Positions 22,162 to 31,330 of a stretch of 39,165 nucleotides of DNA are shown here, piece by piece. The translations under genes were made by a program, and so were the position numbers. The stretch is from a virus. The stretch's first letter is position 1. The number at the start of each line of letters is the position of its first letter. Location of the stretch: positions 1 through 39,165 of IMG/VR virus record IMGVR_UViG_3300020348_000005. The stretch is one strand, 5' to 3'. The notes below the pieces were generated by a model that saw only the letters and a program-made list of their open reading frames with translations, searched no databases and was not told the DNA's origin.

Positions 22162-24050
22162 TGCCTTACAAGAAAATACAGTTTAAATCAGGAGTAGACC
22201 GAGAAAACACTCGTTATGCGGCTGAAGGTTCTTGGTACGAAACTGAAAAGGTGCGGTTTAGAAGGGGATTGCCTCAAAAGATAGGTGGTTGGGAGCGACT
22301 GTCTGCTAATACTTATCTAGGAGTAGCACGTTCCCTGCATAACTGGGCTACTTTGAGTCTTCAGAATCTTGTTTCTGTAGGTACTAACCTCAAATACTAT
22401 ATTGAGAAAGGCGGTGCTTATAACGACATTACCCCTATTAGAGCTACTACAGCAGCGGGAGATGTTACTTTCGCAGCTGTAAACGGCGATGCAACTCTTA
22501 TTGTTACGGATACTTCACATGGAGCGACTGTTAACGATTTTGTTACTTTTAGCGGTGCTGCTTCTCTGGGCGGAAATATTACGGCTGCTGTTCTAAATCA
22601 AGAATATCAGATAGCGACAATAGTAAATACGGATTCCTACACGGTAGAAGCTAAAGATACCTCTGGTAGCACAGTTACTGCTTCTGCGGGAGACTCAGGT
22701 AATGGAGGTTCTAGCACTGTAGGTACTTACCAGATTAATATAGGAAACGAGATTGAAGTTCCGTTTACGGGGTGGGGTGCAGGTAAGTGGGGGCAAAGTA
22801 CTTGGGGCAACGGTGGTACTACTCTTGCGGGAATGCGTCTCTGGAGCCAATCAAATTTTGGAGAAGACCTGTTTTTTGTACATAGAAACGGTGCTCTGTA
22901 CTACTGGGATGCAAGTAGTGGCGTTACCACAAGAGGAGTGTTAGTAAGTTCTTTAGGGGGCGCATCGCAAGTACCTACCGTAGCTAATATTGCTTTTGTA
23001 TCAGACATATTTAGGTTTGCTTTTTGCTTTGGTGTAAATGCCGTAGGTGCTTCAGCTTTAGACCCTATGCTTTTACGATGGTCTGACCAAGAAGACATTA
23101 CTGATTGGAACCCCACCGCTACTAATCAAGCAGGAAGTCTTAGTCTTTCTGAAGGCACAGAAATAGTACAAGCTATACAGGCACGTCAAGAAGTATTGGT
23201 GTGGACTGACTCGGCTATGTACGGCTTACAGTATCTAGGTGCTCCCTTAGTATGGGGTGCAACGTTATTGGGGTCTAACATCACCATAGCTAGTCCTAAT
23301 GCAGCCGTCTACTCCAACAACATTGCCTACTGGATGGGTACAAGCAAGTTTTACTATTACGATGGTACAGTAAAAACACTACCTTGTTCGGTACGTAGCT
23401 ACGTATTTGACGATTTTAACAGTGACCAAGCCCAACAGGTTATTTGTGGGTCAAACGAAGAGTTTGACGAAATATGGTGGTTTTACTGTTCCTCTGGGGT
23501 GACTCGTAATGACCGTTATGTTGTGTATAACTATGTGGAAAACATCTGGTATTACGGCACGTTATCACGTTCAGCATGGATAGACTCTGACTTACGGGAT
23601 TTCCCAATAGCTGCTACGTTTGATGGCAAATTAATTAATCAAGAGAAAGGCGTGGATGATAACGAAACAGGTACTCCAGCAGCCATAACAGCCAGTATTA
23701 CTTCTTCTCAGTTTGATTTGGATGACGGTGACAGATTTATGTTAATAAACAAGATGTTACCTGACTTGACCTTTGAAGGTTCTACCGCAGGTTCTCCCAG
23801 TGCTACGGTTAGTTTACTGCCGTTACAGGATTCTGGGTCTGGTTATTATAGCCCTGCTTCAGTAGGAGGTAGCGACAGTGCGGCTGTTACTCGTACAGCT
23901 ACAACACCGATAGAGGCTTTTACTGGCATAGTGGATACGCGGGTACGAGGTAGGCAAATGTCGTTCAAGCTAGAGTCTACAGCGGCTGGGGTTACTTGGA
24001 AGCTAGGCGTACCGCGTTTACAGATGCGTCCTGACGGCAGGAGGGGCTAG
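22161..24050 (+). CDS. Tail hub / nozzle protein (P22 gp10-like)
   Basis: 629 aa. Starts KKIQFKSGVDRENTRYAAEG then WYETEKVRFRRGLPQKIGGW, a signature of the podovirus hub family that binds the adaptor and plugs the tail (packaged DNA stabilisation in P22). The middle has repeated beta strands, with FVHRNGALYYWDASSGV, VLVWTDSAMYGLQYLG and WWFYCSSGVTRNDRYVVYNY, suggesting a propeller. An insertion near residues 95-200 is Thr/Ser/Gly-rich, followed by the Trp/Gly motif WGAGKWGQSTWGNGG also present in the repeat protein at 11964. Its location after the lysis cassette rather than next to the adaptors is unusual but common in marine podoviruses. Confidence 0.72.
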   Translation: MPYKKIQFKSGVDRENTRYAAEGSWYETEKVRFRRGLPQKIGGWERLSANTYLGVARSLHNWATLSLQNLVSVGTNLKYYIEKGGAYNDITPIRATTAAGDVTFAAVNGDATLIVTDTSHGATVNDFVTFSGAASLGGNITAAVLNQEYQIATIVNTDSYTVEAKDTSGSTVTASAGDSGNGGSSTVGTYQINIGNEIEVPFTGWGAGKWGQSTWGNGGTTLAGMRLWSQSNFGEDLFFVHRNGALYYWDASSGVTTRGVLVSSLGGASQVPTVANIAFVSDIFRFAFCFGVNAVGASALDPMLLRWSDQEDITDWNPTATNQAGSLSLSEGTEIVQAIQARQEVLVWTDSAMYGLQYLGAPLVWGATLLGSNITIASPNAAVYSNNIAYWMGTSKFYYYDGTVKTLPCSVRSYVFDDFNSDQAQQVICGSNEEFDEIWWFYCSSGVTRNDRYVVYNYVENIWYYGTLSRSAWIDSDLRDFPIAATFDGKLINQEKGVDDNETGTPAAITASITSSQFDLDDGDRFMLINKMLPDLTFEGSTAGSPSATVSLLPLQDSGSGYYSPASVGGSDSAAVTRTATTPIEAFTGIVDTRVRGRQMSFKLESTAAGVTWKLGVPRLQMRPDGRRG

Positions 24051-24688
24051 TGGCTAACGACCTTATAAATCAGGTTACTAACCCAGCTCTCCCCGTTGCT
24101 CCAAGGGAAACCTCTCTAAGCACTTACCTAGATGATTTAAACAACATTTTACGTTTGTTTTTCAATGGCCTAACAAATACTGTAAACTTGTTGTCTGGAG
24201 ATTACGGGGGTCGTTTTATCAGCACCCCAAATGGTAAGTTCTTCTCCACAGTTGACCAAAATGCAGGGTCTACGGGTACTGCATACGCCATACAGTTTGA
24301 AAACACGTATCTTGGCGAAGCCATGAGCGTAGCGTCTAATACCCGAATAACCCCAACCTATTCAGGGGTTTACAACTTTGAAGTGTCGGCTCAGTTAACC
24401 AGTAATTCAGCCGCTGCTAAAACAGTTGACGTTTGGGTAAAAAGAAGTGGTACAGATGTTACTAATACTGCCAAACAGCATGTGTTGTCTGGGTCAGGTA
24501 GTATAGATGCAATTAACTATAACTTTACGATTGATGTGCAAGCAGGGCAATACATAGAGATTATGTGGGCAACTAGTGATACAGACGTAAGCCTTAACCA
24601 TCAGGCCGCTTCAAGCCCAAGACCTGTAGTGCCATCAGCGATTGTGAGTGCATTTTTGATTTCAGCACTTCCAGAAACTTTACCGTAG
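24050..24688 (+). CDS. Jelly-roll (C1q/TNF-like) virion protein
   Basis: 212 aa from GTG 24050 (TAGTG). The N-terminal ~60 residues are helical and hydrophilic with an anchor-like RLFFNGLTNTVNLLSGDYG. The rest shows a C1q-like beta sandwich: FFSTVDQNAGSTGTAYAIQF, a THR-rich strand RITPTYSGVYNFEVSAQLTS, VDVWVKRSGTDVTN, then YIEIMWATSDTDVSLNHQ. It follows the hub gene, so it may be a tail-tip or fibre subunit; C1q-like domains in phages usually trimerise and bind receptors (family knowledge). Confidence 0.62.
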   Translation: MANDLINQVTNPALPVAPRETSLSTYLDDLNNILRLFFNGLTNTVNLLSGDYGGRFISTPNGKFFSTVDQNAGSTGTAYAIQFENTYLGEAMSVASNTRITPTYSGVYNFEVSAQLTSNSAAAKTVDVWVKRSGTDVTNTAKQHVLSGSGSIDAINYNFTIDVQAGQYIEIMWATSDTDVSLNHQAASSPRPVVPSAIVSAFLISALPETLP

Positions 24689-24695
24689 GTAGGAT

Positions 24696-27600
24696 ATGGG
24701 TACTGCACGAAAATTAGGCGCAAACTCTATGATCCAAGTTAGTCCGGGGAATTTTATCCCTGTGTCTAATTTTGCGGGTACGAGTACAAGTTTTGCGCCA
24801 CGCGGAGGGTTAGGTGCTCAAGGTGCAGGGTTTGGGTCGCTCACTGTAGGCGGTTTAGGTGCAGGGTCTAGTGGTATGACTGGGGGTGGTGGCTCGTATG
24901 TTAGTCCGGGGCAAGCTACTGTTCCAACTGAAAAAGAACAATACAATATTAGAAAAGGCGCAGTTAAAAAAGCATTAAATAATTTAAGTAACGCTATAGC
25001 TGATGCCAGAGCTTTTGATAAAGGCGCTTCAGGACTAACTACAGAACAAAAACAACAGGCTGTTACTGATGCTCGTAAAGAAGTTGAAACTTTAGGGATT
25101 ACGAGAGATGAAATAGAAAGTTTTAATAAAGATCAAGGCAGAGAAGTAATATCCCCACGAGTTGTAGAAGGGAATCTTTTAGATAAAGCTGGTGATTTTA
25201 CCCAAGATGCGGGTCAAGAACTCATAGACCTTATAGCCACTGGAGGTCAAAAGTTTTCCGATATTATAACGCTAGGACAAGGCCCAGAAGTTGCTCAAAC
25301 TTTACTTAACCCTATCTCTATTCTTACGGGTGGTCTTGGTGGAACTATTAACTACGGGGAAAGTGGCTCAACTACACCGTTAATACTTGGTACTCAACCC
25401 GGCACAGGACAACAAGTTGGCCTTTCCATACCAGACCCCCGTTACATTTTTGAAGGTGGATTACCGGGATTGCTTGGTGGTCTAGGTACGTTAGGTACAA
25501 TGGCTGGAGCTGCATCCTTTACTGATGATAAAGCTGATCCTGCTAGTGGAGTGGGAACTTCAGCCGCCAGTGTATTGGCAGCGGCAAATGCAGGAGATGA
25601 TAAAGATAAAACTACAACCACAACACCACCTGCGGGCGGTGCAACATCGGCAGACACTGTTAAAGCTGTTGATATTGCAGGAGATATGACATCAAAAGGC
25701 GATGCCGTAAAAACTGGTGCGTTGGGTGTTGATATTGGTAGTGATCTAAGCGAAAAAGACAAAATAAAAACGGGAAGTATCGCATTGAACACGGGAGACC
25801 TATCTTCCGAGGACTTAGAAGTAGCTGACATCATACGTACTAACGCAGGGACAGATGTAGGTCTTATTTCCCCTGTTAAAACTAGTGAACCTGTAAAAAC
25901 TTCTACTGCTGGTGGTGGAGCTGCTAGTGGTGGCAGTGGGATGCCCGCAGGTGGCGGTGGGACAGGGACAATTTCTGGTGGTCCCGGCCCGCTAGTCGAT
26001 ATAGACTATCTATATGATATGGCAGGAAGTTTAGCTCAACCTTTTTTAAGTACAGAAGATGAAGACGAGGAAGACCTTAAAGTTTACGCGAAAGGTGGTG
26101 GACACGTGAAAAGATTTAATACTGGGACTCAAGTAAGTGCTTATCCCCCTCAGAGTTTAATACCCGAAGAAGACGGTGGAACAATGAAAACCGGAGGTAA
26201 ATTCAGCTTCCGAGATTTTATTGACCAGAACGCAAAGACTATTGCAGGTGGTTTGGTAGGGGGTTTACTAGGGCTTAGTGACGACAGCGGGGGAAGTGGT
26301 CCTGTAGGTTACCAAGGCGGTATCCCTGATTACAGATTTAATAGAACACTAAAAGACGATGCGTTTAGCAATGTATTAGATGCACAAGGTAATAGAATTA
26401 ACCCGTTAGCCGCCACAGAAACTAGCACTATGCGTAGGCCCGGAAGCATGGGCAGGTCTTACTTTGACTACGGAGATGAGCTTTTTACTGGGACAGGCAC
26501 TATGCAAGGCGTGGGGCTTCCCTCTCTTGTAGAAACTGATACTACTGCTACGACAACTACAGGTTTACCTCCGGGTTTTACCTATACCCCTGTATCTGAT
26601 GTAGATACTACAGAAGGTGCGTTTGGTGGTGCGGGTGCTGTCGATACAGGGATTGGAGCTGTTACACCTGTTGCTGGTGCGGCTGTTGCTGGTACTGGTG
26701 CTGATGTTACAACTCAAGTTGAGCCTACAGACTTACAAAAGTTTAATACTTTTTTAACTCCTTTCTACGGTAAAACACTTACTAACGACGATCTTTTAAA
26801 TCTAGGTGGTCAAGAAGTTTACAACGTTAATCAAATAGGCACAGCTCTGGGCATAGACCCAGATGTTCTGGCTAAAGCCATAGCAAACGCTCAAAATTTA
26901 AGTGCAGCATTAAATGCAACTACTGATGACGCTGCTGCTACCACTGACGATAATGCTGTTGACGCACTTACTCAGTTTGCATCAAAGTTCGCAAATAAAA
27001 ATTTAACAGATGCTGATTTATTAGAAATAGCGGGCAGTGATTTTTCTACTACCGAATTAGCAGGTAAGTTCCCCACTTTAAGCGCAGACAATTTACAAGC
27101 AGCTATTACGGGAGCACAGAATAGAGAAACTGTTGCGAATACGTTTAGTTCAGTAGATGCAACCGATGGAATTCAAGATACAGAAAGAAATGATTTAGTT
27201 GATCTTATAAAAGACAAAAAAGCTACCATCGGTGACGTAGCTACAAATTTTAATGTGGATGTTGTAGATGTAGTAGCTGATTTGGTTAATAACGGAGACA
27301 TGACGCTAGAAGAAGTTACAAAACAAGTATCAACAATACAAAGCCCAACAGATTTAGCTGTGCAATTATTACTGCAAGATAAAACTACACCTGCGCTTTT
27401 AGCAGCACAAAATGAAGACTATACCGAGAAAGAGATAGCAGATGCTTATAATTTTATTACTAACAGTAATAAATATGCTCAAGGTGGCTCTTTAAATAAC
27501 TATTATTTAGGTGGACCTACAGACGGTATGGCCGACCTTATACCTGCTAGTATAGATGGAACACAACCCGCCGCGTTAAGCGATGGGGAATTTGTAATAC

Positions 27601-27749
27601 CTGCTGATGTCGTTAGTCATTTAGGTAATGGCAACTCAGATGCAGGAGCGAACCAATTAATGTCAATGATGGATAGGGTGCGTAATGCTCGTACAGGGAC
27701 AACTAAGCAAGGTACGGAAATAGACCCTATGAAAATGATGCCAGCTTGA
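24696..27749 (+). CDS. Large internal or tail virion protein, low complexity
   Basis: 1017 aa, ATG after GTAGGAT. Low-complexity stretches rich in Gly, Ser, Thr and Ala (about 10-75, 295-320, 400-440) alternate with helical parts. I recognise short motifs of marine podovirus virion proteins: GGLVGGLLGLSDDSGG followed by VGYQGGIPDYRFNR (~500-560), YAKGGGHVKRFNTG (~464), and the C-terminal block AQGGSLNNYYLGGPTDGMAD (~928), then SDGEFVIPADVVSHLGNGNS and MMDRVRNARTGTTKQG. Two repeated segments (DLLNLGGQEVYNVNQIGTAL, DLLEIAGSDFSTTELAGKFP) suggest an internal duplication near 720-830. Probably ejected with DNA or part of the tail; function not known. Confidence 0.6.
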   Translation: MGTARKLGANSMIQVSPGNFIPVSNFAGTSTSFAPRGGLGAQGAGFGSLTVGGLGAGSSGMTGGGGSYVSPGQATVPTEKEQYNIRKGAVKKALNNLSNAIADARAFDKGASGLTTEQKQQAVTDARKEVETLGITRDEIESFNKDQGREVISPRVVEGNLLDKAGDFTQDAGQELIDLIATGGQKFSDIITLGQGPEVAQTLLNPISILTGGLGGTINYGESGSTTPLILGTQPGTGQQVGLSIPDPRYIFEGGLPGLLGGLGTLGTMAGAASFTDDKADPASGVGTSAASVLAAANAGDDKDKTTTTTPPAGGATSADTVKAVDIAGDMTSKGDAVKTGALGVDIGSDLSEKDKIKTGSIALNTGDLSSEDLEVADIIRTNAGTDVGLISPVKTSEPVKTSTAGGGAASGGSGMPAGGGGTGTISGGPGPLVDIDYLYDMAGSLAQPFLSTEDEDEEDLKVYAKGGGHVKRFNTGTQVSAYPPQSLIPEEDGGTMKTGGKFSFRDFIDQNAKTIAGGLVGGLLGLSDDSGGSGPVGYQGGIPDYRFNRTLKDDAFSNVLDAQGNRINPLAATETSTMRRPGSMGRSYFDYGDELFTGTGTMQGVGLPSLVETDTTATTTTGLPPGFTYTPVSDVDTTEGAFGGAGAVDTGIGAVTPVAGAAVAGTGADVTTQVEPTDLQKFNTFLTPFYGKTLTNDDLLNLGGQEVYNVNQIGTALGIDPDVLAKAIANAQNLSAALNATTDDAAATTDDNAVDALTQFASKFANKNLTDADLLEIAGSDFSTTELAGKFPTLSADNLQAAITGAQNRETVANTFSSVDATDGIQDTERNDLVDLIKDKKATIGDVATNFNVDVVDVVADLVNNGDMTLEEVTKQVSTIQSPTDLAVQLLLQDKTTPALLAAQNEDYTEKEIADAYNFITNSNKYAQGGSLNNYYLGGPTDGMADLIPASIDGTQPAALSDGEFVIPADVVSHLGNGNSDAGANQLMSMMDRVRNARTGTTKQGTEIDPMKMMPA

Positions 27750-27758
27750 GGTACTAAA

Positions 27759-28583
27759 ATGACAACACCAACAGCAACAGGATTAGAAACTTCATTATCT
27801 CCCTACGCTGGCCCTTATGTGTCAGAGATGTTGGGAAGGGGCGCGGCACTAGCTAATTTGCCGTATACCGCCTACCAAGGACCGTTAACAGCCGGACCTT
27901 CTTCCTTACAAAGTCAAGCATTTCAAGGACTTGCCTCGTTAGGAATGCCACAAGCGTCAGCCGCTGGGTCGTTTTCAGGTGCAGGGTACACTCCTCTTAC
28001 TCCTACTCAGTTAACTGAGGGAGCACAACCCAGTTTTACTCCTGCAAGTGACAATGTAGTACAACAGTACATGACACCTTACCTACAAAGCGTGCTTCAA
28101 CCTCAATATGATGCAGCCATACGTGACGCTGAAATGGCGCAACAAGCCTTGCAATCTCAATACAGCAGAGCAGGTGCATTTGGAGGGGGTAGACAAGCTG
28201 TTGCAGAAGCAGAATTAGGCAGAGGGCTTCTGGATAGACTAGCAGGTATAACAGGACAAGGTTACCAGCAAGCCTACACTGATGCACAAAATATGTTTGG
28301 TAGGGATAGAGATTATGGACTCCAAGCGTTACGTGCTCAACAAGTTGGTGGTGATACTCAAAGACAAATAGACCAACAAGGGATAATGGCTGATATAGCG
28401 CAGTTTGAGCAAGAACGTGATTTTCCTTACAAGCAAACGCAGTACATGCAATCTCTATTGCAGGGTCTACCTATTTCAACGCAGTCTTATCAATATGCTG
28501 CACCAAGTGATACGAACAGATTTGTTGGCGGAGCTAGTGAAGTATTAAACCTTTTGGATAGGTTAAACTTTCTCCCTTCTTAA
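27759..28583 (+). CDS. Conserved virion protein, probable internal/ejection component
   Basis: 274 aa. Contains the block VVQQYMTPYLQSVLQPQYDA followed by AEMAQQALQSQYSRAGAFGG and GRQAVAEAELGRGLLDRLAG, with ITGQGYQQAYTDAQNMFGRD, a helical signature that I recognise beside the large internal proteins of marine podoviruses. The N-terminus (ETSLSPYAGPYVSEMLGRGA) is also typical. The protein is Gln/Ala-rich and strongly helical, consistent with a core or ejection protein. No lysozyme-type catalytic site is visible. Spacing to neighbours is 10-11 bases, with AGAGG before the next gene. Confidence 0.62.
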   Translation: MTTPTATGLETSLSPYAGPYVSEMLGRGAALANLPYTAYQGPLTAGPSSLQSQAFQGLASLGMPQASAAGSFSGAGYTPLTPTQLTEGAQPSFTPASDNVVQQYMTPYLQSVLQPQYDAAIRDAEMAQQALQSQYSRAGAFGGGRQAVAEAELGRGLLDRLAGITGQGYQQAYTDAQNMFGRDRDYGLQALRAQQVGGDTQRQIDQQGIMADIAQFEQERDFPYKQTQYMQSLLQGLPISTQSYQYAAPSDTNRFVGGASEVLNLLDRLNFLPS

Positions 28584-28594
28584 GAGGATAAAAA

Positions 28595-31330
28595 ATGGTA
28601 ATGCAACAAGCAGGTATAATTGATCCCCGTGCGCTTCAACAAGCTCGACAGAATCCTCGTGTGCAAATGGCAGAAGGGTTGGCAAGCAGTGGTATTGCAG
28701 GTGCATTGAAAGAGCTAATTGATGACAGGGTAACAATGGAAGCAATGGAGCTAGTCGCCGCTGCGGATAGAGATGAAGCAGTTAAAATGACTGATAAGCC
28801 CAGTATCAAAGACAGTAATACACAGGGTATTAATCAGCTTGTGCAGACACTTGCCCCCGGAATGCAACTACGGAACAACCAGATACAAAAAGCGCAAATG
28901 CAAAAAATGCTAGGTCTAGGCGGTCAACCTGCCCCCAACATGCGTATGGCTGACGGTGGGATTGTTGGGTTTGAAGAAGGAGATAAAGTTGAAGGCAATA
29001 ATTTTAGTCGGCATGAATTTATGTATGGTCCAATACTCAGGAAACTAGGGATAGGCCCAATGTATGACTTTGGTGGTGGGCTAAACGAAGACTTTATGAA
29101 CAGGAGAAAGAAACGAGCTGCTGTAGAAAAGTATGGACCAGATGCTGCTATGCCAGTAGGTAGTAATCAACCTATACCTATGCTTATGCAAAAGTATGGT
29201 AGTAAAAGGGTAATGGAATTTTTTGACAGACAAAAAGAATTAAAAGAAGAAAGTAAGTCTGTAGCGCCTGAGTATAGAGATGCTTTTAATAATAAAGAAG
29301 CTCTCTTTATATCAGACTTTTCTGACATGTTAGAGGATATAAACCAAGCTCAAAGTGGTCCCTTAGATATTAGTGAAGAGGCGGGAATGGGTTTGTCTCC
29401 TATGGCTCCTATCCCTACCCCATTAAACGCCATTAGAAGACCCCAAAGAGGTTCTAAAATGGCAGACGGCGGTATCGTTGCACTCAAGGAAGGTGGCTTT
29501 CCAGACCTAAGTGGAGATGGAAAAGTTACGCAAAAAGATATTCTTATGGGTCGTGGTGTAGTGGATAAAGCACAGGGCGGCATTGTTGGTTTTGATAACG
29601 GCGGTTCTGTTATTCCTCAAGTGGGTATATTTGGACCAGCGATATATGACTTCACTGATTTTTTGCTTAGTAAGGGTATAGAAAACATAAGTGATTTATC
29701 CTCCAGTGCTATTGAGAATCTAACAAGAGAGTTTGAAGAACAGAAAGCAGCAGGGGATGCCCGTGCTGAATTAGCAGATATGGGAGATGCACCGGGATCA
29801 AGAGGTACTCCACAAGCTAGACCTGAAATTGCAGAAGTTGTAGAGCGTGAAGCGGTATCTACTGGTAGACCTCCTGTAGAACAAATGGGTAATTTAGAAC
29901 AAGTTTTAAGAGGAGGAGTATTAGGACTCCTTGATAATATTAAACGAGAACCGGGTTCTACTCTAATGGCAGATATGGGGGATGCACCGGGATCAAGAGG
30001 CACTCCACAAGCTAGAGCTGATAAAGTGACCACAACTGATTTCCCTGAAATACCAGCTTATTTATATGAAGCCTCTCCAGAAGAACTGGCATCTGCGGAT
30101 CGTGAACAAACTCTACCAGCTCAAACAGATGATAATTTAAGGTTACCAGTAAGGTTGCCGGGTGCTGACCTAAGAGACTCTGTAGCTGGTGCGGCAAAAG
30201 ATTTAGCTCAAGACTTGTTTATGGGTGGATATTCAGCAGAGGAACTATTAGACAGAACTATGCCAACTAGAATGCAAGCCTTTAGAGAGGGGCGTGGTCT
30301 GCTAGACTTAGACGAGTATGAAAGAGGTGCTGTTGGTAGAGAAATGCTTACTTTTGTACCTAGTTATTTAAATACTATATTGTACCCCAACCCTGAAAAC
30401 GAAAGGTTAGGTACTGCTACTCTTGGAGGAATCGCAGAAAGTGTGGAACCAACGGCAAGAGGGTTCTTAGGTCTTGGCCGTAGGGAACAAGCGCAAGACG
30501 AAACGGAAGCAGCTAAAAATATAATTGCAGAAGGTGGGACTCCTACTGGACAGGTAAATCTTGAAGCACCTTCAATAGAAGAAGAAGGTATTCAAGTTGG
30601 GGACGTTGCGCCGTCAGTGAAGAAGGGAACGGAAACGGCTGAACAGGTACAAGCAGGTCTTGCTGCTTTTGACAGTGATGTATCTACAGGGACAGGAACA
30701 GGAACAGGAACTGGAACAGAAAGTGCTGTCAATGCTCTTGGCGCACTTGAGTTAAGCGGAGAGGGTAGTGGTGCAGGTTTAAGAGACCAAGTAAAACGTA
30801 TTATAGACAGAGAAGAAGACCCAGTGCGTATAGCTCTCGATTTTGGAAGAGCTTTTGGTAAAGGTAATACACCATTCCAAGGACTACAACTGGGAGGCGA
30901 AGTACTAGACGCTGCTGAGAATAAACTTGATACGCAAATAACTGCACTAGAAAGACTAATCCAAGCTGCTGATATTACTGATGCTCAGATGAGAATAGCG
31001 CAGGAAGAACTAGCAGTTAAACGGGAGCAAATCGACGCTATACGTTCTGGTAATCTATACGATCTTCTTGCGTCAATAAATACTAACTTAGAACGCCAAC
31101 GACAATTTTCTGCGGGGTTTGGGCTTGATGTAAGTGAGGAAGTAAGAGAGCAGTTAAGTCCCTTTAATAACGCACCAGCTTATAACCAAGTGGTAAGTGA
31201 AGTACAGGAGGCATTTAGGCAACGAGGTATAGACCCAGCGCGTAACCAAGACCAATATCAAAGTGCTTTAAATAGGGCACTGGCTGTAAAAGCACAACAG
31301 TTAGATGCGGAGTTAAGAGGTGGCTTTTGA
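28595..31330 (+). CDS. Large internal virion protein with GGIV repeats
   Basis: 911 aa; ATG at 28595 or 28601, preceded by AGAGGA. The N-terminal ~100 residues are helical. Then come three copies of a GGIV motif: MADGGIVGFEEGD (118-130), MADGGIVALKEGG (289-301) and AQGGIVGFDNGG (326-337), separated by a dockerin/EF-hand-like loop DLSGDGKVTQKD (304-315). A 16-residue segment, ADMGDAPGSRGTPQAR, occurs twice, 65 residues apart. A TGTGTGTG run (hexamer repeat) follows at ~700. The C-terminal third is long coiled coil with many Gln and Glu. It overlaps the next gene by 11 bases. Probably an internal or ejected protein; no enzyme domain recognised. Confidence 0.6.
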   Translation: MVMQQAGIIDPRALQQARQNPRVQMAEGLASSGIAGALKELIDDRVTMEAMELVAAADRDEAVKMTDKPSIKDSNTQGINQLVQTLAPGMQLRNNQIQKAQMQKMLGLGGQPAPNMRMADGGIVGFEEGDKVEGNNFSRHEFMYGPILRKLGIGPMYDFGGGLNEDFMNRRKKRAAVEKYGPDAAMPVGSNQPIPMLMQKYGSKRVMEFFDRQKELKEESKSVAPEYRDAFNNKEALFISDFSDMLEDINQAQSGPLDISEEAGMGLSPMAPIPTPLNAIRRPQRGSKMADGGIVALKEGGFPDLSGDGKVTQKDILMGRGVVDKAQGGIVGFDNGGSVIPQVGIFGPAIYDFTDFLLSKGIENISDLSSSAIENLTREFEEQKAAGDARAELADMGDAPGSRGTPQARPEIAEVVEREAVSTGRPPVEQMGNLEQVLRGGVLGLLDNIKREPGSTLMADMGDAPGSRGTPQARADKVTTTDFPEIPAYLYEASPEELASADREQTLPAQTDDNLRLPVRLPGADLRDSVAGAAKDLAQDLFMGGYSAEELLDRTMPTRMQAFREGRGLLDLDEYERGAVGREMLTFVPSYLNTILYPNPENERLGTATLGGIAESVEPTARGFLGLGRREQAQDETEAAKNIIAEGGTPTGQVNLEAPSIEEEGIQVGDVAPSVKKGTETAEQVQAGLAAFDSDVSTGTGTGTGTGTESAVNALGALELSGEGSGAGLRDQVKRIIDREEDPVRIALDFGRAFGKGNTPFQGLQLGGEVLDAAENKLDTQITALERLIQAADITDAQMRIAQEELAVKREQIDAIRSGNLYDLLASINTNLERQRQFSAGFGLDVSEEVREQLSPFNNAPAYNQVVSEVQEAFRQRGIDPARNQDQYQSALNRALAVKAQQLDAELRGGF
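29774..30015 (+). repeat. 47-bp direct repeat pair
   Basis: Copies at 29774-29820 and 29969-30015 differ at only two third-codon positions and encode identical peptides containing MGDAPGSRGTPQAR. They are 195 bp apart, a multiple of three. Near-identity over 47 bp suggests a recent or recombination-maintained duplication; deletion between the copies would remove 65 codons in frame. Confidence 0.85.
30686..30718 (+). repeat. Hexanucleotide microsatellite (ACAGGA)
   Basis: Five and a half tandem copies of ACAGGA with two substitutions encode the Thr-Gly run within the large virion protein gene. Slippage would add or remove Thr-Gly pairs without shifting the frame. Confidence 0.8.
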
